From Ypsolopha sequella (Eukaryota > Arthropoda > Insecta > Lepidoptera > Ypsolophidae): a stretch of DNA of 64,000 bases. Positions 35,091 to 49,145 of the stretch are shown here, piece after piece. The position numbers were made by a program, and so were the translations under genes. Every line of letters starts with the position of its first letter. Position 1 is the first letter of the stretch. Location of the stretch: NCBI GenBank assembly GCA_934047225.1, contig OW203997.1, forward strand, positions 3,954,417-4,018,416, read 5' to 3'. The notes under the pieces were generated by a model. The model worked only from the letters and a program-made list of their open reading frames with translations, did no database searches and was not told the origin of the DNA.

Positions 35091-36780
35091 GCAGACCTCT
35101 TAACTAACTACTAACTTTGATGACTTTAAATCCAAAAGCTCTTGTATTACCTAAAACAAAAAGAAACATTCATGAGTAAAATTAAATCATCTTACAAGCT
35201 ACCCACTTATTAGAACACATTAAAGAAAAAAAAAACTTAATTGTACACTATATTTAGCATTAAAACAACTGGGTTAGTCGGAGTGCTTAAATACTGTAAG
35301 GTTCAAAACTTAATGTGTAACAGTTGTAAGTCCAACAGTAGAAGACAACAGACCAACAGACAGACAGACAGCCGCTTAATTATAATAACAAACGAAAGAC
35401 GGCCGCTGCTGTTTCCGCCGCCCACTACTCTTGAGCCTTGACGTTTTGAAGCTTGAAACTGGACAATTGAGACTGGGAAAAGGATTTTAACAACTTGAAA
35501 TAGAGAAGGTTTATGAGTGGCAACTGTGTCTAGATACCGTGGTCATGGTTATGTGATTTTACTTGGATAAACTTAGGAAGGAAGAACTTGACAGTGCAGT
35601 GGTGACTTGAACCAGGATTAAAAAATCTTGATCAACTAATACTGGTGCCCAAAAATATTGATATGGATGGGAAACCAAAATGATTAATAATAGATGGACA
35701 AAAAATATGATTATATCAGTTATTTTCCAATTAGCAGTAACTTGCATAACTGTTACTAAAATTGTTATTAAAGAATAAAAAGAATTTCACGGTGTTTCAA
35801 TATGTATACTCTGATTGCTTACAAACCTGTTTTAAAAAGGCAAATCCAAATCCGGAAATAAATGAGTGTTATTAGGGTTCCGTAATAAAACGGAAATTAT
35901 AACAGCGAAGACGGTTAATCCGTCTATCCATTCGCTGAATAATTCCTAAGCTGGTGAATTAACACGTACGGTGGCACCACGTGTTTCATTCCTGATATAC
36001 AGAGCCAAACACAATGTGTATCAGAAATGATTCACACTATTTTTACTTTGTTTGGTGTATCTTTTTTGTGCACACGTTTTCTTACATTTGGTATGGGCAA
36101 GAGTAAGGTCTGGCTCAGTAGATTTTTCAGATATTTGGCTTTTAAGTTTATGAATTACAGTAGAAACTCCGCTAAATTCGGAAAGTCTTCGATTACGTTA
36201 GTATTTCAAGTGAGGTGGCAAAAGAAGTGCAATATCAACGCAATATTATATTTATTGCTGGAACCTCAAGTAGTTCTAGTTGTGCCTCTTTATTGGTTAG
36301 AGTTTTCATTGTTTTTTCTGTGTGTTTCTTTTTTATGGCAAATAAATACTTTTCATTTTCACTTTCACTATAATATAGTCTCCGACGCACGTTTTACACT
36401 TTTTATTTATTGATGAAGCCGTATCTTAAACAGCGTAATATTGATAAAAAAATATACACAGAAGGCTTTATTGCGATTGAAATATTTTTGGAGCAAAACT
36501 TTTAAAGAATGTAAAAGTATTTTTATGTTTTTATTATTGTTATTAAAATGTATTATCTCTACAAAAATGTTGTTCCGGGTGACGAGGCTTTTTGTGGAGG
36601 AACTTATTAAATTTATTCTTTTTAAATATCTTCTCGTACCATTGGGGAAAGTCCTACAAGCCTAGTTATTGCTGTTATTACAATCGTAATATAGGTGAAC
36701 AGTCGTTCGGTGCCATTATATTATATTGCACACCTTTTTTTTTGAAAGATTAGTGTACATAACTAATTTTTCAACTGCGG
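35091..36780. other. No recognised gene; minor repeat fragments
   Basis: A GACA run at 35353-35371 and an 'agggttccgtaataaaacgg' fragment near 35875 echo the ggttccgta repeat. The frames at 36027-36413 and 36441-36665 are hydrophobic and lysine-rich without recognised motifs. Confidence 0.35.
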
Positions 36781-36985
36781 CTCCGTCTGCTTTTATTTAA
36801 TCTCTGCCCCGTTTTTGACTTGCGCGTTACTTTATTAACACACCTTATAGCCTACGTGTTGACCAGGATCACTGCGATGATAATAAAGAAAATCGCATCC
36901 AAATCTTTTGAGCGGTTCTTGAGTTAAAACGGAAAATACATACATACATAAAGACAGAGAGACAGACAAAAACCCATTTCATTAA
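36781..36985 (+). repeat. Moth-type repeat fragment (tatagcctacgtgtt … gttcttgagttaaa)
   Basis: Order of phrases (GACTTGCGCGTTACTTTATT, TATAGCCTACGTGTTGACCAGG, GGTTCTTGAGTTAAAACGG, then ACATACATACAT and GACAGAC) follows a common insect repeat related to the one at 25391. Confidence 0.5.
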
Positions 36986-37326
36986 AATTTTGCAAAAATT
37001 ATTAAATGTGCTGACAAGACTTTGTACTTTTACTACTACTTTTTTAATAGTATTGATAAATTGGTGTTCCACTCTACATGTAAGAACCTATTGTTTCACC
37101 TGTACAAACAAACCCTTTAAAATGGACACCGGTGTTTTCAAAATTACCTACAATGGTCCAGAAAAAACAAACAATAATATCAAAGTGTTGACGTATCTTT
37201 ATTAAAATTACTTACGTTTATCAATTACGGGAGCACATTTTACTGGGAATTGTGGTGTTTTTTGTTTTTTCCTTCACACAGCTTATTTTTTTATTTTTAT
37301 TTATTTATTTACTATATAACACTATC

Positions 37327-37745
37327 TTAAGGCGATATGTGAAAAAAGTACGGGTGTCTCTTTTCTGTGTATTTCATGAAATATACCGAAAATTTAAATA
37401 AATTTCTAGTATATGCATTTTGACTATATAATCTAGGGTTTTGTAATTGAAAAACATGTTTGGATAAATTTTCCTCGATAGAAATAATTGTTGAAATGAG
37501 GTCTCACACTTTTTCTCCTCGTTTGACGAATAGGAACCATATACAGAACTCAAACATATTTTATTTGGTGTGTTTTAACAATATCTAGAGATTTGATATT
37601 TGAAATTTTGCTAGATATTTTAGTTTTTTTATAAAAATTATAAAACTAAAATTTTTCGCTTTCACCCTGAATCCACCCCTCTCGCACTGAGCGTGTTTTC
37701 GCTTGGAGTGACAGTTACAAAAATAAAATTCGCATAGCCTCTTAA
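37327..37745 (+). mobile_element. TTAA MITE, family 1, copy 2
   Basis: 419 bp with TTAA at both borders (37327-37330 and 37742-37745). Begins TTAAGGCGATATGTG, ends TTCGCATAGCCTCTTAA. Closely matches the copies at 1908 and 58631 along its full length. Flanks differ, showing independent insertion. Confidence 0.75.
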
Positions 37746-40700
37746 CAGCTAGGCCAATGACATAGTGTAGCAAACATCAACAATATACTGTATACGTGTA
37801 AATTACTATATAACAAAATAAGTATAATATTAACAATTACACACGAAACGACAATCACATAACACAAGCAACAATTTTATTCATAACAAATAAGATTCTT
37901 GTGAACTCACTCAGAAAGAAGAGAAAAATGCAAATAACACAATCGTCTTTTAGAATATGTAATACATATTACGAATATACGAATTAGTTTACAAATTTTG
38001 TATAATTTAAAGTTAAGAAACTCCACTGTTGACAATAATTACTCTCCCTGATTGACCGTCTCATTAGACCCTTTTAGGCCTCGATCGATTGCATCGATTG
38101 CTATCTCGAAATCTCATCAAGAACTAATGAACACCGATCACTTCTTTGATTGGACCGAAGTCCTGATTCAGGTGAAATCGACGGTAAAGAAGTTGATGAT
38201 GAAGATTTTATATGCCAATACCAAATAAATAAGCTGATAACCTACCGATTAGGGCACATTTTATAAAAGTAGACCTAGTGTTAAATATGTGCCACTATGG
38301 TAAGTTTTTAGGGATTCTATCAAAGTGAATAAGTATTAAGGTAGGTAAGTTTAAAAATATTGATAAAAGCATCACGAACCGTTCTTTTTAAATTTTAACA
38401 TTAAACAAATTAATGAAACAACACCAAAGTGCCAAGAAACAAAAACTGAAGAACCTGAAATGTTGCATCATCAACAAAACTAAAGGGTGTAAGTCAACGA
38501 ACACTAATAAGACAGCGTGTACGTAACCGACATAACTTCCCAATAAATATTTTTCCGAGAGAGTACTACCAGGGTACCAGACAGCTAAAGAATCACAACC
38601 GGACAACCAGTCGGTCCATAACAGCTATACACACAGTTGACTTCTCAGATGTCCAACTCCGTACGTTGGACCTGTCTTCATTTCCTGACGTCCTAGTTAA
38701 AGCATCCAGTTTTGACGTCGCTGGGGATGAATAATGAGTTCATTTGACTGCATTTGGTAGCTGATATGACGTTTGTTGGTTTTCTGTACAGTTTTCTTAT
38801 TATGACTTAATCGGTGCTAAGACTCAAATTTGTGTTTGGAGCCTTGCAAACTTTACAAGATTTCAAAGTTGTTTTTTAGGGTTCTTTATGAGGAAAAACG
38901 GACCCTTATATATAATCACTACCGTGTCCATTGTCAAAGTCACAGACGTTTTTCTCGAAAACCACGTAATGTAGGAATTTGAATTGTATATATCAACAAC
39001 CAACTGTTCAACTACGGTTTAAAAGAAAAAAAAAAGATTAGAATGGGGGGTAAAGGGGAATGACACCTGACAATGAAATAAGTTGTTGTCCAAGGCAGAT
39101 TAAATAGCTTCAGATAACCCGGATATTCATCCATGCAATGGACGGAACATATCAACATACTGACCAGGCGCTTTGCTAAATGATTGTGCCCAGGAAAGCC
39201 GCGGCAAGAGAAACATGGATCAGGCTGGTGTTACAAACTACACTACGTGTCTCATGAATCATGACAATGACCTCGACTGGTCTGCAAAGAGTAACCGACT
39301 AAGAAGAAGAGTATTAAATTTTAACGCCATCGTGGGTGTATTTCCGTGTGTAAAGATACCTGCATACGTCTAAATCCTAAATTTAAATGCCTTTACACTG
39401 ACACTCGTACATATTATTTTTAATCTTCATGACCATTCAGAGCTAACGGACTTATAAGGATATACAGGAAATGTAAAAAAGATTATCCGAGACATTGGAT
39501 TATTGTAAATTACTTGTACCTCTTGTACCTTGTCCATATTTGGAAATTGTTCGAACTGCTGCGAAAACATTAATATTATGTTTGGTTTGATTAATTAATT
39601 TATGTCAGGCTCATTAATTAAACGAGTTAACAAAGTAATAGGGCATTGGTTGATGGTCACCCCGAGAGCAAGGTCATTTTTCACAATGTTTCAACAACTT
39701 CATAAATGTAGTAATTACGTGCTATTAAACTTGGAAGTATCACGAGAACGTAAGTACACAACATAAAGTTTAACCAAATAAAACTTTTGCAAATACTCAA
39801 CTTTAAATTTTGTAAATTGAGTGAATTAATATTTACTTAATGTTGTGAAACTAAAGCAAAAGTCGTTAAAAGTATTCAAAATTTTATATCAAATTTTACT
39901 TCAAAAACCTATGAAGATAATTTTCTGGATTTTATGTCACGTGTCATCTTGTTCCGCCTACGTTTGAATTTGCTGGTCAATTTCTTCACAGCTTTCTATA
40001 CCTTGTTTAGGCTTTATTTTATCTACTATACGAGTACATTACAACAATTTTATCTACTCTTTATGAGTGATGTTAAACTACTTTACAACGGTTTGCCTCT
40101 ACAAGTGCCCACAAATGGCCTCTCTTTACCAGTTGAATTACTGTTCATAAAATGTAGTCCACACCTTAACCGGTAGCAAACCCAAACATGGCGATGTCAC
40201 ACCGGGACAGACGGACGTATGATGAGTTCCCACTTGTTAAGACTTGGCCGAGATCATGAGTACACTGTAGCGGCTGTTTCACTTTCAACATCACACCCAA
40301 AGATCTGAATTTGCTATCTCTCAGATGAAGGCTAAAATAATAAGGTAACAGCATTTTTTTCCCATGGAAACGATATTTTTAACCTCGTTTGGAGAAATTG
40401 GGTACGATATATCTTTGTCTTAACAACATTCGAGAAACCCCAGTAAAGTTACGATTTATTCTCCATCACAATTTTCTGTTCAATATGTGCGTACATCAAA
40501 ATTTAAAGCATGTCACGATAAACAAATCACAACAGTTACAACGGCATGATTCTGCATAAATTCTCTTCGTCGAAAGCAATACGAAGTGTATTGGAATATC
40601 TGATCAGAGCTTGTCAATGTGAAAATGGCTTGGGGTACAATATCGGGGCAGCGGCAAATGTCATCGGACGCATCGAGTCTCGGGCTCGGGCGTGGCTGAG

Positions 40701-41804
40701 CACGGAGGTCCAAGGAGAAATCGAAAAACATCCAACCATTTTGTTGTAGCCCATTACAATGTATAATTTAGATATCAGTTCAACGGACAACGAAGGATTA
40801 GTCACGTTTTGCGATCGACACGCTTCCTAGATCGATAAAAGAGTGACGACGGTTCGCCTTTCGTTTTCGTTTCGCGTCAATTGATTAGTGGCTGGATAGC
40901 CTTTGTTGTTGGTTAAGAAAGTCCATTAGAATGTCTGTCTACTGAATGATGAAGACTGATACCACAACATGACATATTGTTAACATATACACGATTGTTG
41001 TAGACAAAGAAAAGAGGAGGAGAATATATGGTCTTATCCATCTTGCATGCTAACTATCCCATTTAGTAAGTAACTAATTCATTTTATTATTCAACATATT
41101 TTATAACAAGTCGTTTTAAAAAAATCACCTGTTCTTCAGTAATTCAAAACAAACAAGGTCTGATGATCATTTCTAAGTAAATTGTTGACACACCGGCTAT
41201 AGTTATTTATTTACCACAAAAACATACAGATTTTTAGAAAACATTAGAACTTCCATTATGGCTGACTTCCTTAACTTTTCAATACGAAAGTTTACAATGA
41301 TCATGGTGAAGCAATTATGGTGTAAGGTGTCGGGATGATAAATTACACTTTAGGTCACCGGAGATGCCATTACAGTCACGAATTGTGTTAAACTCCTTTT
41401 CTTGAAGATTTATGGGAGTATTTGCATTTTCTAGTTTCTTAGAAACTTTGAATACTAAAGCTGTACTTACATTGTTATAGGTTTTAACACCTTTGTTTTC
41501 TTCGAAGACAATGTGCATCATAACACCATCATTTTGATTTATGCATAGTTTTTATCTGTGATTTCGGATGGTACTTACTCGTAAATAAGACTTTTGTTTG
41601 TATATGTTGTAATTCATATTTTAATTTATTATATGTAATTTAAAAAAATATGTAAAAACGTATCACATAATTAAGCTTCAAGCTTAATTTAGGTTTTCTT
41701 TTATTTTAAGTAATTGGTTTAAGTTATAGTTTATTATTACATGATTTAGTAGTAATTTATAAAATTTATCATCTTTATATTTTTTATTTAAGTTTTTTTT
41801 CAGT
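37746..41804. other. No recognised gene
   Basis: AT-rich stretch. 'agggttctttatgaggaaaaacgg' near 38878 is a faint ggttccgta-type fragment. At 40540-40750 a GC-richer patch has open frames on both strands with no recognised protein. At 39173-39373 an open frame (RGKRNMDQAGVTNYTT…) looks faintly like the tail of a LINE polyprotein but is too weak to call. Confidence 0.35.
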
Positions 41805-41808
41805 TTAA

Positions 41809-42785
41809 CCCTTAACCACTGACGTACGTATGTGGTACGTCATCGTAATGGTTTTTCGTTCAATACTTAATTTTACGTAGGAATTTTGGCGCATCCTTTT
41901 TGGTAGTTTCCTAGTTGCCAGTGACGTGTGTGTGGCGGGAGAGAGTGTACGCGTAGCATGCTCCTAAACAGTTAAATTCAACCCCTCGACGTATGAGGTA
42001 CGTACGTCAGTGTTAATGTGACTTTTTTGAAAATACTTATTTACGTTTGTCAGCAGACGAAATGCATCGTAAGTGGTCAAATTTTTCTTCTGGGCCATCT
42101 ACATCAAAAAATTACGATATATAATTAATAGTGCCAATAACGAAGAAGTTATCGAACCTTGGCTTCGTGAGCCTGACGAATCATCGGCCGATGAAAATTA
42201 TTCATTAAGTTGGATCGCGATGTGTCTTCCGAGGACGAACATTTTAAGGATGAAGTAGCTCCTGCTTGTGATTCAGAATATTTTGAAAGTGAAGAGGCTC
42301 CTGCTTGTGTATATATTTATGGATATATATATATAGCAGATAGATACCCGATAAAGCTGTCAAGCTTGCCGTAAACCAGTCAGTTTGCAGTGCTCTAAGC
42401 GTACCTGCAACAACTGCTGTTAAAAAGTGCCTTTTAATTAGATTTATGGCAATTGTGATTTTTTTCTAATTAAAGCCATCCTTAATAATTAATACAACTC
42501 AAAAAAGAAGTTCCTATTTTGATAAAATATTTTTGTGTTGATTTTAAAAAAATGTCTATGTTACTTTCGTTGCCTCTAAGGTTGTTAATTGATAAATATT
42601 TTTCTATGAATATTATAACTGTTTTTTTATCATCCTTATATCATTTAAATGTGTATTTATAAACTCACTGCAATAATCACCATAGGTACCCTCCATTGTT
42701 GCATCAGGAGGGTTTTAAAATTAAGTACGTATCCCGTACGTACGTCAGTGGTAGTGTAACAAAATGACACGTCAGTGGTTAAGGG
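41809..42785 (+). mobile_element. Internally deleted piggyBac-type transposon, 977 bp
   Basis: Bounded by TTAA at 41805-41808 and 42786-42789. The ends are CCCTTAACCACTGACGTAC and …ACGTCAGTGGTTAAGGG, the CCC…GGG form of piggyBac elements. Further copies of ACGTACGTCAGTG lie inside both ends (near 41819, 41987 and 42736), as piggyBac internal repeats do. Coding scraps from both ends of a transposase remain. The central DDD catalytic part is missing, so it is non-autonomous. Confidence 0.8.
42062..42423 (+). pseudogene. piggyBac transposase remnant (N- and C-terminal scraps)
   Basis: ATG at 42062 starts a short frame (MHRKWSNFSSGPSTSK) that stops after 20 codons. The acidic continuation appears in other frames: NNEEVIEPWLREPDESSADEN near 42131 and SSEDEHFKDEVAP near 42225, like the acidic N-terminus of piggyBac transposases. 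From about 42363 to the TAA at 42421, a frame gives CQACRKPVSLQCSKRTCNNCC and then stop, matching the cysteine-rich terminal zinc-binding tail of the family. The DDD catalytic domain is deleted. Confidence 0.65.
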
Positions 42786-42902
42786 TTAACATTGTAACAT
42801 TATGCGAGGGCTGTGTGCTCCTACAATTTGTATAACTCTGCAGGACTAATGTATAGTCAATAAGTAGATGTTTGTAATCGGAGTATGCAGTTGGGACTCC
42901 TC

Positions 42903-42932
<30 letters not shown>
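42903..42932. repeat. AATA microsatellite
   Basis: Seven tandem AATA units 117 bp beyond the piggyBac-type element, a common 3' tail of insect retroelements. Confidence 0.85.
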
Positions 42933-42933
<1 letters not shown>

Positions 42934-45900
42934 GTCTCCTTAAGTATAGGTTATGAATAGAAGAATGAGAAATGATTGTCAGAAGTTGTACATATTTTCA
43001 ATTCCTACCCCATCGTTTTATATTCTTAGCTCTATCCAATTTATATTTCATAGATACCAAATGCAACTACAACTATTTTATCAGCGATTACGACGGCCAC
43101 TTTCCAAACATTTACCGTATATTAGCTTAACCGTTTCTTGTTGGAACATGAACTTCGCCCGATTAAGCTATCTGCCGCAAACACTTTCTTCCCGTCTCCG
43201 ACAAAACCTTGCTTCAGATAAGGTTTGATATGATAACCAACCAAATTCACTTCTAAGATCAAAGTTTTACAGTTCAAATTTACTTTTTCATTCAAAGCAG
43301 AACAGTATGTATTCATTTCTAGATTAATTCGACAAGCCCATAAGTTGTGTTCAAATAGTAGGAACTAAAACAGATGATAAAACGTCTCAAATGAAAACAG
43401 ACTTATTACTTCTTTGGAGTCTGATGATTAGCTTATGTTAAGGAAGATAAGGAAAAATAACTTAATTTACCGTGAGTTTGTAAAGTAAAGCAGGACGCGG
43501 CATATACAAACACAAGATACGCATATTGTCAAGATTAGCAGTCGGATATGTCTCTTAGGAGACATATTCACTATCAATGTGCTTATGCAGCACTTTGATT
43601 TTCGAATCCGATCGACCTTAATAAACTTAATAAGCACTTCCGATTGTAGCTCATAGCAGAGGATTTAAATATTTTAGTCCTGACTCTCTAGTTGATGATT
43701 ATCAAGTAATTTTAATCAAATCATTAAAAACTATATGATTTGTAGTGTCTGCTAAAGTGGATCTAGGATTTTTGTTAATTTGTAAAACTTTTATTCAAAC
43801 GTACAATTAATTATGAACGTGATTTTGTTATTTTCAACATTTTTGTAGTTATCAAAGGAGTATACTAAAAATCGATTAACTAAATAACCATTCGGAAAGT
43901 TGTAGACTGCAGTGCAGTTCATCTGCAACGCTAAGATAATAAATATAATCTTTTTGTTGAAATTAATTGCTTTTACTCCATGTTCTTGTTTATTCGCAAT
44001 ACCTTTTACAGTTGTAGGTCTCTGCACAATATTTTCAATGCTTTTGAAGTATACCTTAAATTTAGGATTTGATTTTTAGGTTTGTTTCAAATTCAACAAG
44101 TTAAGACAAATTTAGCATAATTAATTTCATTATCTTGCTTTATTTTACTAGCTTTGTTCCAATTTTGTCCATTTCGTAATCTATAAAATTGATTTCTTAC
44201 ATAAACCCGTTATAAAGTACCACTATTTGCTTCTAGTGTTAGCTTAAATTATCTGCAATCTATAGCAATTATTCGTGATATTGCCATTTTCTCAAAATCA
44301 TTACAAAAGAAAATGCTTGCCGAGAATTTATCTTATGATCAAAATAGGTAACTGGGAGTTATAAGATTATAATTTAGAAAATAAGCATAATTTGTAAAGA
44401 ATTGGTAAAATAAATTGGTAACAGAACTGTGAACAAAAATATCCTGGTCACACCAGTTACATCGTAGGTGTAAAAACTAGCTTGTAGCTTTTTACTACAA
44501 CAGACTATGTTTATTATATTGTGTTCCTGCTGAAATGAATGTAATGATTTATCATTTTCCTTTTAGCTGAGGAAATATAACAGTTTCTAAAAGTTGAATA
44601 TTTGTAAAAGTAAAAGAGTGTCTAAATTACTTCAACTCCGCATACAACTTAAATATGGTTTAATAAACTGACATTAAGATACAAAATAAATAAAACCCTA
44701 CCAAGGTTATAATCACACCAATTACAATAATCTAAATTTATATCTTTTGTCCTTTTAATTTTTGAAGCATAAAGCAATATTACAACTTTTACAGTTTCCG
44801 TTATAAAACGTTGATTAAGTTTGTTATTGCAGTAATTTAAGTGTACCTCTTGTAATAAAAAACAATATAAACTACAGTTTTTATTAAGACCCTTCATTAT
44901 TCTGTTAAACCTAACCTAATTCATAATAACTTCTTTATTATAAAGAAATAGGCCCTTCGCTTTCTTTAGATCTTACGGTTTTATAATCTTGCTTGCGTGA
45001 GAGAACTCAATTAAGCATTAATTTCTTCGTTTCTTTTTCCATTATAACATTGTTATGGGTAGATCAACGGTTGAGAAGAGTAATAGGCACATCAGCAAGA
45101 CCGATAGATTCCATGCAGATAATTATCGAGGCATTTCTCTTCGGTAGAATTACAAGCTTCATCAGAGCTTTCGTTACACTTTTTTCATTTGGGAAAAAAG
45201 TGCCTTACATAATTATAAAAGTTAGCTTATGGCCTGCACAAAAAAAGCTCTATGTAAAGTGACCTTTTTGTCAGTAGTATATAATCAGAACCAGTGAATA
45301 CATAATTGGACTTAAGTCAAAACTACTTATTTGACATCAAAACATGAAATAACCTGTTTTATAAGTAATAAACATTGAATTGCATCAATTCACAACACCT
45401 GACCTCGATCCTAAAATCGCAAACCTTATTCAACAACTCAATTCTACAAATGCAAAAGTAAAGTAACAATCAAGTTGCGACGAGTCACAGCCATTCTGTT
45501 CTCAGATTTAGTTCAAGATAAATCCCCTAGACAACATTGACGATTCTGCAAGCAATCGTGATCTGCAAGCAAATCCTTATAATGCTATTGCAGCAAAACC
45601 GTTAATGACACGCCATACTCATATTGAGGAAAAATCTGGATACCACGAAAGAATTCAATTTGAGCTCAATATTATTATATAGACTGCACTATAATTTCTT
45701 TTTTCTGCATTTGTAATATGTGTATGGTATGAAATAATTCATTTATAACGTAATAATAGGAACAAAATGGAGTGAAGTCTATACCATCCCTACTGCCAGT
45801 GTATATACAATGTTGTTTATACCGGTTGTAAATGATAGATAGCTTTCTGTTCAGTTGTTCAGTAGGATTCGTAGATTATGTAGTTTCATTAAAAGATACC

Positions 45901-48900
45901 TGTACAGTAACACCCGGCATAAGTGTCTAAATTATATTAGGTAAATGTATATTATGTTTCAATAAGTATATTTATATTATATTATATCAAGTCACCGTGA
46001 AAATCAGACACAATGTGTGTAGTTTTAGATGATAAATATACTAAAACATAAAAATTAACTCAAGGTATATTTCAGCCTCCCATGTGTTACATTTTGTTTT
46101 TCCAGTGACGTCATGTCATGAGATGTTTTAAGGGCTTCATAATATTATATACATAGGATTGTAATAAAAATAACAAAAATATTGCTTTCTGCTAGACACT
46201 GCAGAACAGATAATGGAAAGAAAAAAAAATCATGAATCTGTATGATATGTTTATATCCAACTGAATAGGTTGGTTACAAAGTGTAGAAGCATTAGTCAGG
46301 CAGGACACGTACAAAATTGTCTTCAAGTTAGATTTATGGCTCTAGTGCTAGATCACTTCTGTGATATTTTTTAAAATAAGCGTGTCTATCTAAGCATTCT
46401 CTTTATAAGTCGGTCAGCTCATTTTGTCTTTTGGTTTTATATTTTATTATTATTGAAATATTTCTCTTAAAAAAATGTTTATTGAAGGCTTCAGACCCTA
46501 GCTTTGTAATAATAGGAATGTTTTCAAAATATTTGTGTAAGATATAATGAAATATTAATACAATTTTTTACCATTTTGAGAGCCAATCACTTGAATAGGT
46601 CTTTCCGTTACTGCACAAAGAGCTTTTACACTCAGTCACCTCTTATCACATCACCATGCGCCATGTAAGATGTATTTAATATTGCTTAGATGCTCTTGCG
46701 CAAATCCGTAGTTAGAATTATACTCAATCTGGTGAAAGTCATATATTAGTTTTGCTTCCTTCCATTACAAAGATTCCTTTTCCTAAAGTTGTTGATTCAT
46801 CTTAGTTGAATCAAAACACACATTGACAGCACTGTAAAAAGTTATTTATGAGGTAGGAAAGATATATTCAGAGTCTTCTCTTTTTTTCAATACGATTGAA
46901 GATTTAAGGTTATCACTTCCAATTCTAGCTATGCTCTTCCCTAAACATAATGTAATGACATCTGGCAGCCATATAGTCGCTTGTTTAAGGGATTTTGTGT
47001 AAATAGTTGTTCTTAAGATGGATTTTAAAGTCAACATGGATTTTCTTACGTGGGCATTGAAGTGTTCGGTTGAATTTGAAAAGTCTCTTAAGGTTTCGTT
47101 ATGTTGTCTGTTTTATTTATATAACTGTCATTTGATAGTGGAAAGGTCTCATCAGACAGTATGGTTTCGTTATACCACAACCTTACACACCTTAATTTTC
47201 AAAGCTAAGTTTGTTTATAGTTTTATAATTTTGTTTGATTTAATATTCAAGCAAACAAAAACGTTTGAGGATAAAAAATAACTGACTTTTACCCTAATTC
47301 AAAAAGATATAATTAAAAGTTTTCAATCTCTATGTTATAAGGTTTTTTTGATCGCTGCGTATTACCGAATCAAGATAATATGTATTCATTTATTTCAGTA
47401 TGTTCATGTATTTTTATATGTAAGTTTATGTCTTAGTTATTTAAGTTTATATTTTAATCTTGATCTCCCTATTATTTTATGATTAGTATTTACACCTCCA
47501 CATGTCATTTTTTTCATCTCTCTGTTAGCTACCAAGGGTTGCCTGGAAGATGTTTAATTGTTTGTTTGTCTTTAAGTTATTTGTGTAAATGTGCAAAAAG
47601 TGTTATAAATAAATAAATAATTTTTTTTCGACACTAATCCCTCATATTGTACTCAGATCTTACTGATAGTGATAACACGACTTCATAGAAAGAAGTAAGA
47701 ATTTTATAAGTGATGAAAGTGTTTTTTAAATATTTCATGATTTATTATTTTCTCTCATAGCGGAGCGTATTTTTATTGAAAGTTTTCATAAACCAAAATA
47801 AAACAAACAATCACAGAAGCCATTGTAAAGAAAATTACATTGAATTGAACAAGTTTGCTCAATGTAGAAAGCTTGAAAGTCGGTTATGTACTGAAGTACT
47901 TTTGAACTCTTGCAATTCCATCAAAATATCTGTAAATATTAACAAATAGTTTTTCTTATTTTCGTATACCTTATTTAAATGCATAAAAGTTAAACCGTTT
48001 AAGCCCTATAATTACTTTATCGAAAGTAATTGATGTGTCCGTTGTACAGTAGCCTATAAAGCTTTCGTATTTAAATTTCAAACCGTTACTATAAATCATG
48101 TATCTATTCTATCGATATCGATGAATTACTTGGGAAAGTGGAGGAGTGATTCGTTTTTCATCCGTGGGCGAAGGCCCTTTACTACCTCATACGAAACTAT
48201 CGTGTGTAGCCATTAATATAGGATTAATTCTTGGGTTGATACTTATCTAGGAAATGATGACGCTTCGATGATGATAAATGACAAAAGACGTAGGCTTATC
48301 GTTATCCAATATTAAAAGGCCAAAATTACTAACTAATAGCTTAATTAGTAAAACCTTGATGCCTTTCTTTGAAGTTAAGGTGAAAAAAGTGGTAGAACGA
48401 CAGGCAGATCAAGCAAAGACTAATAATTCCAGTTATTGGTTTGTGTCGTCCTCAAAGTTTTGCACAACTCTTGGCACCGTCTTCAATAATGCAATGCCAG
48501 GTGCCTGCACCCAGCCAATCAGTTAAAATGAATGATCACTGCTGGATGCATGTAAATACATATGTTGAATTTGACGAATGAAGATATTAAGGGCAATGGC
48601 ATTTTGCGATTGGTGTTGGTTGTTCATTTTATTTTAGTTTGTTTTCTGCAAGATATGTTCTGATCAGTGGATTCATTATTACTTCGCGTCAATTCCATAA
48701 ATTTTAAAATTAATCTTTAGAATTAAAGTGATATCAGAGAAATATTGGGACAAAATCATTTACGTTGTTCTTTTTGTTACAATTGTGTCCAAGGTTGTTT
48801 TGGTTATTTCATTCTTCTAGTCCTATCTAAAAGCTAGGTTATTCAATAAATATACTTAATCAATAACGAGGCGCGATTCTGCATCAATTCGATTGTCTAG

Positions 48901-49064
48901 ATCTGGAATGCGCTGGACAATTTGCGCTTGCGCCGACACATCAATAGGCACAATTAGACGATCGTTCTGTGAATTGGTATGATGATATCAATTTCAGGAA
49001 ATTTTAGCCGTTGAAAACTGTGATGTTTTGGGGTTCATCGATATTTTACTTAGTGCCTAATTGG
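42933..49064. other. No recognised gene
   Basis: Six kilobases of AT-rich DNA. Open frames of 60-90 codons occur on both strands but show no motif, splice context or repeat relationship that I can support. Near 45100-45160 a frame reads ADNYRGISL, a phrase found in LINE reverse transcriptases, with stops close by. Likely intergenic or intronic. Confidence 0.4.
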
Positions 49065-49145
49065 TAAGAAATCGTAGCAGATGGAAATGTGTAGTCTCTA
49101 CCTACCCCTCTGGGATACAGACTTGAGTATATTATGTAATGTATG
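49065..49145 (+). repeat. LINE 3' fragment
   Basis: CGTAGCAGATGGAAATGTGTAGTCTCTACCTACCCCTCTGGGATACAGACTTGAGTATATTATGTAATG matches in form the 3' end of the minus-strand LINE remnant at 4371-4830. It is 5'-truncated and carries no coding domain. Confidence 0.5.

Noticed and set aside
36027..36413. 128-codon plus-strand frame, one of the longest outside mobile elements
   Set aside because: Phe/Leu-rich composition typical of AT-rich chance frames, with no motif, splice context or upstream signal.
41479..41521. Minus-strand frame ending at a good GTAAGT donor (MMHIVFEENKGVKTYNN)
   Set aside because: Upstream, the plausible acceptor (ATCACAG) puts an in-frame stop directly after it and lacks a polypyrimidine tract, so exon structure is not coherent.
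42953..43228. 91-codon plus-strand frame
   Set aside because: No recognised motif; begins next to a microsatellite and shows random-like composition.
45060..45160. ADNYRGISL phrase like a LINE reverse-transcriptase motif
   Set aside because: Nine residues with stops nearby and no other RT motif in any frame; too little to call.
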